Shown: one piece after another, positions 6,695 through 12,619 of the stretch
Position numbering within the stretch: the stretch's first letter is position 1
Layout: each line of letters starts with the position of its first letter
NCBI GenBank assembly: GCA_023432025.1
Contig: JAEYVE010000277.1
Location: 1-12,619, forward strand
Origin: Pseudomonadota bacterium
GTDB taxonomy: Bacteria > Myxococcota_A > Polyangia > Polyangiales > Polyangiaceae
Direction of reading: 5' to 3'
DNA: 12,619 bases
Translations under genes and position numbers: made by a program
Notes under the pieces: generated by a model
Databases searched by the model: none
Told to the model about the DNA's origin: nothing
What the model saw: only the letters and a program-made list of their open reading frames with translations

Positions 6695-6715
6695 ATGGCG
6701 CTGGATTGGAACTGT
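6641..6715 (+). repeat. Right copy of 75-bp direct repeat, overlapping the HAD start
   Basis: Matches 4109-4183 at 71 of 75 positions, offset 2,532 bases. It includes an AT-rich stretch (CGATATAGAGCTCTGGAA) directly before the ATG at 6695, and the first seven codons of the HAD gene. Homology ends one codon before the conserved RAVLFDMDG strand. The copy thus supplies the immediate upstream sequence and start codon of the HAD gene. Confidence 0.93.
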
Positions 6716-7354
6716 CGGGCCGTCCTCTTCGACATGGACGGCGTGCTCTTGGACACGGAACCGCTCTACACCGTGGCCTACGATCGAATGCTCGAGCCCT
6801 ACGGAGCCGCGCTCGATCCCGCGACGAAGCTCGAAATCATGGGGCGCCCCGCGCTCCTCAGCGCGGCGCACGTCATCGGCAAGTTCGGCATTCCCTTGAC
6901 GGCTGAAGAGTTCGTCGAGCGGCGCAAGCCCATCTTGGCGGAGCTCTTTGCGAACGCGCCCGCGGTCCCCGGCGCGGAGGAGTTCGTGCGGCGCCTCTCG
7001 TCCCGCGGGGTACCCATCGCGGTGGCCACGAGCACGGGCCGCACGCTGTTCGACGTGAAGACCAAGAACCACGAATGGTTCTCCTTGTTCAACGCCGTCG
7101 TGTGCGGAGACGACCCCGAGGTCGCGCGCCCCAAGCCTGCGCCGGACATTTTCCTCGTCGCCGCGCGGCGTCTGGGCGTGCCTCCCGAAGACTGCGCAAT
7201 CTTCGAGGATTCACCGGCAGGCGTGCAGGCCGCGAGCGCCACGGGCGGAAGAGTTTTTGCGTTGGTTCGGGAGCCGCTGGACACCGCGGTGTTTGCGGGA
7301 GCGGCGCGAATCGTGGCGACGTTTGACGAAGCGGGGGTTTGCGACCCTGCCTAA
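6695..7354 (+). CDS. HAD-superfamily phosphatase, HDHD1/pseudouridine-5'-phosphatase-like
   Basis: A 219-residue cytoplasmic phosphatase of the HAD subfamily IA. Motif I is DMDGVLLDTE with nucleophile Asp13 and acid/base Asp15. The helical cap follows (about 20-90), then motif II ATSTG (111-115), motif III RPKPAPDIF with Lys147, and motif IV FEDSPAG with Asp172. The stretch KTKNHEWFSLFNAVVCGDD and the following PEVARPKP closely resemble, from memory, eukaryotic HDHD1 (GS1), a pseudouridine-5'-phosphatase; beta-phosphoglucomutase-like enzymes are the main alternative. All catalytic residues are present. The frame is open back to an ATG at 6605, but family members begin about where ATG 6695 does. 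That start lies in the right direct repeat and has only a weak GGA ribosome-binding element. The gene converges on the DUF1552 gene 45 bases downstream. Confidence 0.88.
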   Translation: MALDWNCRAVLFDMDGVLLDTEPLYTVAYDRMLEPYGAALDPATKLEIMGRPALLSAAHVIGKFGIPLTAEEFVERRKPILAELFANAPAVPGAEEFVRRLSSRGVPIAVATSTGRTLFDVKTKNHEWFSLFNAVVCGDDPEVARPKPAPDIFLVAARRLGVPPEDCAIFEDSPAGVQAASATGGRVFALVREPLDTAVFAGAARIVATFDEAGVCDPA

Positions 7355-7399
7355 CGAGGACGTGTGGGACGCAGGGCACGCATCGAGCGGCCGTTGGCA

Positions 7400-8773
7400 T
7401 CAAACGAGCCCGCTGAGCGGGCCCGTACACCATTCCGCTCGACCGAAGCTCGTATCGTCGATGCCCATCGCGTTCACGAGCGAGAGCAAGAGATTGTTGT
7501 GCGGCACCGTGCCTTTGCGGCTCCTGAAATCCAAGAACCTGCCCATCTGAAGGTCACCGCCCAAGCCGCCCGCCAGCACGTAGGGCATGTTTTTCGTGCT
7601 GTGACTGTTCCCTCGAGCAAGCTCGTTCGACCAGAACACGAGTGTGCTATCGAGCATGGTTCCGTCCCCTTCGGGGATCGAGGCTAACCTGCCGAGCAGG
7701 TAGGCGAGCTGCTCCGCGTACCAAGCGTTGATTCGGACGAGGCTCGCGACCGAGCTCGTGAGCGCGTCGCCGTCGTGGGAGAGGTCATGATGCTCACGTT
7801 CGACACCGAGCCAGGTGAAGCGTGTGGCGCTTCGCGACCTACTCCATTGAATGGACGCCACTCGTGTGAGATCGCACTCGAGCGCCTTTGCGAGAAGGTC
7901 CATCTGAAGCTTCCCCACGAGGGGGAAGTTGTCATTGCTGGCGACGTCGACGTTGTCCTTTAGGGCTGGCGCGGAGCATCCTTGCAGCACGGCCTCGGGC
8001 ACCACGCCGAGTCGGGCCTCGAGCTCCCGTAGCGCTGTCAGGTGCGCGTCGAGCCGACGGCGGTCTTCGAGGCCCACGCGGGCGCGGAGTGACAGGTAGT
8101 CGTCACGTACGGCATCCAACACGGTTCTTCGTCGCGGTATCGTCCACGCAGCTGCTTTCGGGTCGCGGACGAGGCTCGAGAACAGGCGCTCGAACGCAAG
8201 AAACGGACTTCCCAGGGGCGGTAAGGGCTGGTTGGGGCCCGCGTACGACATTCTTGTCCACGTGCTCCCCTCCGACGTCGGCTGCACGGCGAGCTCGAGC
8301 GACCGAAGTCTCGTCGTGTTTCCGAGCACGCGCGCGATGCGTTGGTCCACGCTGATGCCGTTCGCCCAGCCGCCCGGTGGATTGCCGCCAACGAAGAACT
8401 CACCGGGGTTGACGACCTCGCCGGTCAGCATCCCACCCATGGCACGCTGGTGTGTCTCGCCTTGTCCGCCCGACATTTGATCAACCCCGGCGAGCACGAG
8501 AAGTTTTTCCCGGAAGGGCTCGAGCGGAGACAATATCTCCGAAAGCTCGAAGTGCCGCTCCGCGCCGGTCGGCAACCACGCTTCGTGGACCGAGCCATTG
8601 GGCGTGAACATCACCACGAAGCGTTTGGGGAACCCCGCGGGCGTGTAGCTCGGCTGAGGTGCCGCAATCGCTCGAGACGAGCGCATCGCCTCCAGGAACG
8701 GCAGGCCAACAAACACGCCGCCCAGACCCCGAAGCAAGGTTCGTCGGGGCATTGGCGTTCGAAATCGTCCCAT
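7400..8773 (-). CDS. DUF1552 domain-containing protein with twin-arginine-like signal
   Basis: A 457-residue protein of the DUF1552 (PF07586) family. The N-terminus PRRTLLRGLGG (twin Arg at 10-11) followed by a hydrophobic stretch and an AIAAP end looks like a Tat-type export signal, so the mature protein would be periplasmic. Family landmarks include FTPNG (56-60), GGQGETHQRAMGGMLTG (102-118), SVDQRIA (141-147), and the HHDLSHDG motif (about 328-335) that gives the family its HxxSHH-like signature. I chose the ATG at 8773 rather than 8836 because an AAAGGAG ribosome-binding site lies ten bases upstream and the signal then sits at the very N-terminus. Function is unknown; relatives in planctomycetes and myxobacteria usually sit beside DUF1592/DUF1588 cytochrome-like proteins. 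No such neighbour lies inside this window. Confidence 0.9.
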   Translation of the reverse strand: MGRFRTPMPRRTLLRGLGGVFVGLPFLEAMRSSRAIAAPQPSYTPAGFPKRFVVMFTPNGSVHEAWLPTGAERHFELSEILSPLEPFREKLLVLAGVDQMSGGQGETHQRAMGGMLTGEVVNPGEFFVGGNPPGGWANGISVDQRIARVLGNTTRLRSLELAVQPTSEGSTWTRMSYAGPNQPLPPLGSPFLAFERLFSSLVRDPKAAAWTIPRRRTVLDAVRDDYLSLRARVGLEDRRRLDAHLTALRELEARLGVVPEAVLQGCSAPALKDNVDVASNDNFPLVGKLQMDLLAKALECDLTRVASIQWSRSRSATRFTWLGVEREHHDLSHDGDALTSSVASLVRINAWYAEQLAYLLGRLASIPEGDGTMLDSTLVFWSNELARGNSHSTKNMPYVLAGGLGGDLQMGRFLDFRSRKGTVPHNNLLLSLVNAMGIDDTSFGRAEWCTGPLSGLV

Positions 8774-8783
8774 CTGAGCCGGG

Positions 8784-8790
8784 CTCCTTT
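8784..8790 (-). promoter_or_regulatory. Ribosome-binding site of the DUF1552 gene
   Basis: The minus strand reads AAAGGAG ten bases before the ATG at 8773. This supports that start over the upstream in-frame ATG at 8836. Confidence 0.65.
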
Positions 8791-9001
8791 CTGCCCCGAG
8801 AGATGCGACGGCTCCTCGGATACCCCCGAAGCCCACCAGTCGAGCGGCTCGTAGGCACTAGCGACGCCAACCAGGAACGAGCTGACAGTTCCAGGCGAGA
8901 GTGGAATCTCGCGTGGGGACATGAGCAGGCGCCGGGCGCCCACTGCGGGTCATCTCTTCTCGCTGTGCCGCCCGCCTTATGCGTTGCCCCCCGGTGCGGT
9001 C

Positions 9002-11224
9002 CTAATCCAGGAGCTTTCCAAAGCTGCGGAAGGCCGGGATCCGCGAGTCCCTGAAGAATGCTCGCGGGTCTTCGCTGAGTTTCTTTAGTTTTCTCCGAGC
9101 ACTCCCAGGAGGCACGTTCGTCGGAACTGCCTTGCCCTCGACTCTCTTGGCGGCCGAGGGAGGAGGGGGGGGCGACGCGCCCCTGGCCTCGTCGCGCAAG
9201 AGCATCCCATTGGGCTTTCGATATCGGTCGAAGAGGATCGAGCCCTCGGCAACCTCAACCGTACTGCGCCTTTCGTAGCGAATGCTTGGTTGTCCAGGAA
9301 GTCTCACTACCTCGTAGTCGATCCCCACGGTCGCGGTCATCTTTGCTCCAGCTGTCCATGCAACCTCGCGGGTCTGGAACTTCCCGAACGAATAGAACTC
9401 GAAAACGAGGTAGTGAATGAAGCGCAAGACTTTCTCCTCGTCCGGACGAAAACGACCGAGAGCGGCCATGACGTCTGCCGCACTTCTCACCTGCACGGAC
9501 AGGCCGGGATGCCCGTAAAGTGCCGTCCCCGCGACCAGGACGGGCTTTCCATGAGCCAGGGCCAGAACGCCAACGCCGGAGTTGACCAAGAGGACCGCGT
9601 CAGCGACGTCCAATAGGTCATGGACATGGCTTTCATTTGCCCAGATGACATCTAGACCAGGCTGGTCCACTTCGAGGGGATGTCGTTTCGCAACGATGAC
9701 CCACTCTGGTGGGAGGCTCGCAGAAGTTTCTTGGAGCAGCTCGACGAACGCGGCGAATGAGCCGATAGGGTTCGCCAGTCGAGTCATCACAGTATCCGTT
9801 GGACGCTGAAACGGAACGAAGAGGACCTTCTGTCCTGGCTTGATCCCGAGAGCCCTGCGCGTCGTAGCTGCACCGGCCTTTTCGGGTTGCTTCTCGAGGC
9901 TTGCCTCTCCCGATACCAACAACCGAATGTAATTCAACGTCCTTCGCACCTCCTCTTCGTCGAGGGGCCTATCCCAATGGACGGGGTCGTAGCTCGAGCT
10001 AGCCCCATTGAATCCGCGGGGGTCGAAGAACGTCGCATCCGGCAACGCGCCCCTTTCACACACGACGTACTCGATGCTTGCTCTTCGGATTGCCTCGTAG
10101 AGCTCCGACATCCGATCGTTCGCGTATGGATTGTGGAAGACGACCCTCGTGATGTTGTGTTTATGAATGAAGTCGATGAGCTCGGCGGCGTCGAAGTCGC
10201 TTTCATTCACGAGGACCAGCTCGCCCCAGGAAGGAACCACCCATCGATTCAGCACGAAGGGGTTGGTGCGAAAAACAAGACTTCTTCCCTTTTCCGGTTT
10301 CGGTAGCGGCGGCGGTTCCTGTTGATCGCTCCGAAAGGCGTTGAGCTTGGCTTGGAAGAGCCGCATGTTGCGCGAACGCGCATTCATGTACGTGCTGTCC
10401 GGCACGACACGGTGCCATGCATGAAAAAGAACGAGCCCCTTCGAAAAGGTAATGTCACCGAACAATCGGTAAACTGACTTCCAGCCGCGATACTCTTGAA
10501 TGGTTCGGAAATTGCGGTAGTCACGATCGAACTCTGCGGGCAGGGGGAAGCGCCGGTTGCGCCGCAGCATGCGGCAAGTGAACTCGAGGTCCTCGAAACC
10601 CCAGCCCTCGAAGTCTGGGTCCATGCCACCACAGCCGAGGTAGTAGTCCCTGGAAACGACTATCACGGACGTGCCCGTGGAGAACTTCTCAATCTTTTCC
10701 TGGTCGTCGTCGAGCAAGTACTGCGTGAAGCGGCTCCTCCTTTGGAGAGGCTCACAGGCAAAAAACTCCTTGGTAGCCGCCTCCGTGAGATAGATGACAC
10801 CAAACATCAAGAAGCGTTCGGCGAACTCCTTGAGCTTCTGAACTTCAATCTCGACGAGGACTCCCTGGTAGAAGCCGTCGCACGGGATCAGGTCCGCGTC
10901 TTGAAACATGACGAACGGCGTCCGGGCAGCTTGAACCCCTACGTTTCGCGCTCGTCCTATGGAGAAAACCCGATTGTAGCACGCTGTGGGGATGTACCGA
11001 TAGCCGAGCTCGGTGCACCGTCGTTTCAGTGCTTCGGCCTCCCCGTGCAACGAGCCATCATCCACGACGATGACTTCGACGTCTTGCGACGAAGGATCGG
11101 ACCGCAAGAACCCCAGTCGTTCGACTACATCAAGGCGGTCGGCGTCGACTCGAACGGGAACGATGACCGAGAGAAGTTTCTGGGAAGGCGTCATCTCATG
11201 CTCACAATCGTCAAACCACGCCAT
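9002..11224 (-). CDS. Two-domain capsule glycosyltransferase: GT-A domain plus KpsC/KpsS-like domain
   Basis: A 740-residue protein with no signal peptide or membrane helix, probably acting on the cytoplasmic face in surface-polysaccharide synthesis. The N-terminal GT-A fold (about 17-290) begins LLSVIVPV, with DDGS (55-58), a metal-binding DAD (109-111), and GGMDPDFEGWGFEDLEF (199-215), as in chondroitin-type and galactosyltransferase GT2/GT27 enzymes. From about 315 it continues with CERGALPD (389-396), KVLFVPFQRPTD (466-477), AKRHPLE (512-518) and NSGVGVLALAHGKPV (548-562). These resemble the capsule synthesis domain of KpsC/KpsS Kdo transferases. A Pro-rich linker (685-689) leads to a basic tail. 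The start could be ATG 11224 or ATG 11194 (eleven codons in); neither has a clear ribosome-binding site. It lies 78 bases downstream of the XseA-KdsB frame on the same strand, so co-transcription is likely. The sugars transferred cannot be read from sequence. Confidence 0.87.
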   Translation of the reverse strand: MAWFDDCEHEMTPSQKLLSVIVPVRVDADRLDVVERLGFLRSDPSSQDVEVIVVDDGSLHGEAEALKRRCTELGYRYIPTACYNRVFSIGRARNVGVQAARTPFVMFQDADLIPCDGFYQGVLVEIEVQKLKEFAERFLMFGVIYLTEAATKEFFACEPLQRRSRFTQYLLDDDQEKIEKFSTGTSVIVVSRDYYLGCGGMDPDFEGWGFEDLEFTCRMLRRNRRFPLPAEFDRDYRNFRTIQEYRGWKSVYRLFGDITFSKGLVLFHAWHRVVPDSTYMNARSRNMRLFQAKLNAFRSDQQEPPPLPKPEKGRSLVFRTNPFVLNRWVVPSWGELVLVNESDFDAAELIDFIHKHNITRVVFHNPYANDRMSELYEAIRRASIEYVVCERGALPDATFFDPRGFNGASSSYDPVHWDRPLDEEEVRRTLNYIRLLVSGEASLEKQPEKAGAATTRRALGIKPGQKVLFVPFQRPTDTVMTRLANPIGSFAAFVELLQETSASLPPEWVIVAKRHPLEVDQPGLDVIWANESHVHDLLDVADAVLLVNSGVGVLALAHGKPVLVAGTALYGHPGLSVQVRSAADVMAALGRFRPDEEKVLRFIHYLVFEFYSFGKFQTREVAWTAGAKMTATVGIDYEVVRLPGQPSIRYERRSTVEVAEGSILFDRYRKPNGMLLRDEARGASPPPPPSAAKRVEGKAVPTNVPPGSARRKLKKLSEDPRAFFRDSRIPAFRSFGKLLD

Positions 11225-11302
11225 GGTAGTAGTCTTCTGGTGATGCGGAACTGTTCCCGGAGACGATGAGAATCGTTCGGGATGGCAGGTGTGCGTAGCG
11301 TC

Positions 11303-12490
11303 TCATCGCGAAATGAGGGTCTGGGAAACTAGATCCGCCACTCTCACCAAATCCTCCTCCGTATCCACGCCGTGGGGCGGAGCTTCGGAGACGACGCTCA
11401 CGTGGATTCGAATGCCGGCGTGGAGGGCTCGAAGTTGCTCGAGGGACTCCGCGCGCTCGACGGGCGGTTGCGGGAGCTTGCTCAGAGCCGTGAGGGCTCC
11501 GGCGCGGTAGGCGTAGAGACCGACGTGGCGAAGGAACGGAACGTTTTCGGGGAGGGCCTCCGGCTGTCCCGCCGCGAAGGCGTCGCGCGCCCAGGGGAGG
11601 GGCGCGCGACTGAAGTAGCGAGCCGACCCTGCGTCGTCGAGCACGACTTTGACGACGTTCGGGTTGAAGAGCTCAGCGGGCGTTGCGATGGGCGTCGCCA
11701 AAGTCGCGATCCCCGCCGCTGGATTTTCGCCGAGCGCGTCGGCGACCAAGCGGACGTACTTGGCGTCGAGCAGCGGCTCGTCCCCCTGCACGTTCACGAC
11801 GATGGTTTCGTCCGGAACCTTCCGGGAGCGCACCACCTCGGCGAGACGATCGCCGCCCGTGGCGTGGTCCGTGGAGGTGAGGATTGCTTCGCCGCCGAAG
11901 CCCTGCACGGCGTGGGCGATGCGTTCGTCGTCCGTCGCGACCCACACGAAGCCGGCGCCGGCTCCCTGCACGCGGGCTGGCGCGACCAGCACCTCGATTC
12001 GCGGGAAGCGCCGATGGAGGATCCGCACGAAGTCGTGGATGGCGGCGCCCGTCGGGCTCGTCACCACGCCGATCCTCCTGGGGAGGAAGGGCAGCGGCCG
12101 CTTGCGGGCGCGATCGAAGAGCCCCTCGGCTTCGAGCTTCGCCTTGCGCTGCTCGAACGCCAGCGCGAGGGCGCCGGCGCCGACGGGATCCAGCCAGGCG
12201 CAGACGAGCTGGGCGTCGCCGCTGGCCTCGTAGAAGCCGACGCGACCTCGGGCGACCACCTCCTGGCCGTTCGCGGGGCGGAAGCGCAGGAGCCGCGCCT
12301 GCCCGCGGAAGAGCACGGCGCGAAGGCTCCCCGTCTCGTCCTTCAGGCTGAAGTAGAGGTGGCCCGAGCCGGGCTGCCGCAGGTTGGAGATCTCGCCCCG
12401 GACCAGGACCTCGCCGAACGCCGTCTCGAGGGTGCCCTTGATCCGCCGCGCCAGCTCGCCAACCCCGTAGACCCGAGGCTCCTGGGCCAC
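11303..12490 (-). CDS. kdsB: Chimeric frame: N-terminal XseA fused to C-terminal KdsB (CMP-Kdo synthetase)
   Basis: One uninterrupted 395-codon frame made of two unrelated enzymes. Residues 1 to about 178 are exodeoxyribonuclease VII large subunit: the OB-fold domain (VYGVGELARRIK, VRGEISNLRQP, SGHLYFSLKDE) and the beginning of the catalytic domain (RRIGVVTSPTGAAIHDFVRI, 138-157). From FVWVATDDERIAHAV (181-195) it is 3-deoxy-manno-octulosonate cytidylyltransferase: VVNVQGDEPLL (231-241), FNPNVVKVVLD, YFSRAPLPW (292-300), RHVGLYAYR (321-329), SLEQLR (349-354) and GVDTEEDL (374-381). The KdsB part lacks about its first 43 residues, including the CTP-binding PAR..STR.PGK loop. The XseA part lacks most of its nuclease and C-terminal domains. 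Neither activity is expected. The nominal start is GTG 12490; the frame stays open to the window's right edge, so an upstream start is possible. Confidence 0.85.
   Translation of the reverse strand: MAQEPRVYGVGELARRIKGTLETAFGEVLVRGEISNLRQPGSGHLYFSLKDETGSLRAVLFRGQARLLRFRPANGQEVVARGRVGFYEASGDAQLVCAWLDPVGAGALALAFEQRKAKLEAEGLFDRARKRPLPFLPRRIGVVTSPTGAAIHDFVRILHRRFPRIEVLVAPARVQGAGAGFVWVATDDERIAHAVQGFGGEAILTSTDHATGGDRLAEVVRSRKVPDETIVVNVQGDEPLLDAKYVRLVADALGENPAAGIATLATPIATPAELFNPNVVKVVLDDAGSARYFSRAPLPWARDAFAAGQPEALPENVPFLRHVGLYAYRAGALTALSKLPQPPVERAESLEQLRALHAGIRIHVSVVSEAPPHGVDTEEDLVRVADLVSQTLISR
11951..11962. repeat. 12-bp GCCGGC tandem repeat at the XseA/KdsB junction
   Basis: GCCGGCGCCGGC (self-complementary, two copies of a GCCGGC palindrome) encodes the AGAG residues at the point where XseA similarity ends and KdsB similarity begins. 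Such a repeat is a plausible site for a recombination deletion, or for an erroneous join during assembly of GC-rich reads. Confidence 0.6.
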
Positions 12491-12619
12491 CGGGGGCCGC
12501 TCCGCGACGGTCTGCCGCGCGTCGTCAGTCTCGGTCTGCTGGGCGTGGCCAGCCTCGAGAGTGGCCTCCCGACTCGGATGGCCCTCGCGCGGTTCGACCT
12601 CGGTCCGTGCCGCGCCAAC

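Noticed and set aside
6338..7072. Minus-strand frame of 244 codons sharing the string RHFQSSISN with the frame at 3836-4279
   Set aside because: The shared peptide is only the reverse reading of the 75-bp direct repeat; the frame also lies opposite the HAD gene.
7404..7426. Hairpin GCCCGC-TGA-GCGGGC with flanking ACG/CGT, as a terminator of the HAD gene
   Set aside because: It codes for the last residues of the DUF1552 protein (GPLSGLV) and no T tract follows on the plus strand.
10496..11269. Plus-strand frame of 257 codons
   Set aside because: Antisense to the conserved GT-A domain of the glycosyltransferase.
12343..12618. Minus-strand frame of 91 codons at the right edge
   Set aside because: Ser/Arg-rich shadow in another frame of the XseA sequence, which itself stays open to the window edge.

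Overview
The window is GC-rich, with strong G/C bias at third codon positions outside one island. It carries a eukaryote/archaeal-type (homodimeric) glycyl-tRNA synthetase, a DUF1552 protein, a Rhs/YD-repeat protein, a Pro/Ala/Ser-linked lipoprotein and Kdo/capsule sugar genes. Together these suggest a Gram-negative, myxobacterium-like organism (Myxococcota, former Deltaproteobacteria). This assignment is inference from gene content and style; no taxonomic marker was searched.

Layout. (1) 1-1072, minus: N-terminal 357 codons of glycyl-tRNA synthetase, running off the left edge. (2) 1333-2313, plus: a choloylglycine-hydrolase/penicillin-V-acylase-type Ntn hydrolase with nucleophile Cys2, divergent from glyS. 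(3) 2431-3006, minus: a putative glycolipid-binding protein of the PF06475 type, convergent with the hydrolase. (4) 3239-4057, plus: an unrecognised lipoprotein. (5) 4109-6715: a cassette bounded by two direct copies of a 75-bp sequence (71/75 identical). Inside are a 5'-truncated Rhs gene with an unassigned C-terminal toxin-like tail and an overlapping small membrane protein that is probably its immunity protein. The tail end and immunity gene have clearly lower GC than their surroundings. (6) 6695-7354, plus: a HAD phosphatase resembling HDHD1/pseudouridine-5'-phosphatase, whose start codon lies inside the right-hand repeat. (7) 7400-8773, minus: a DUF1552 protein with a twin-arginine-like signal, without its usual cytochrome-like partner next to it. 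(8) 9002-11224, minus: a large two-domain glycosyltransferase (GT-A plus KpsC/KpsS-like capsule domain). (9) 11303-12490, minus: one reading frame joining the N-terminal part of exodeoxyribonuclease VII large subunit (XseA) to the C-terminal part of CMP-Kdo synthetase (KdsB). The join falls at a 12-bp GCCGGC tandem repeat, and both partners lack essential parts.

How the genes fit together. The last two minus-strand genes make a plausible surface-polysaccharide pair, because KpsC/KpsS-type domains transfer Kdo from CMP-Kdo, the product of KdsB. The KdsB here lacks its nucleotide-binding N-terminus, so either an intact copy exists elsewhere or the join is an assembly error. The Rhs tail and membrane protein form a typical polymorphic toxin/immunity pair, but the Rhs carrier is only the last part of a normal one and has no visible translation start of its own. 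It looks like an orphan or displaced toxin module lodged directly upstream of the HAD gene. The remaining genes are separate housekeeping or hypothetical units. No tRNA, rRNA, CRISPR array or transposase was seen.
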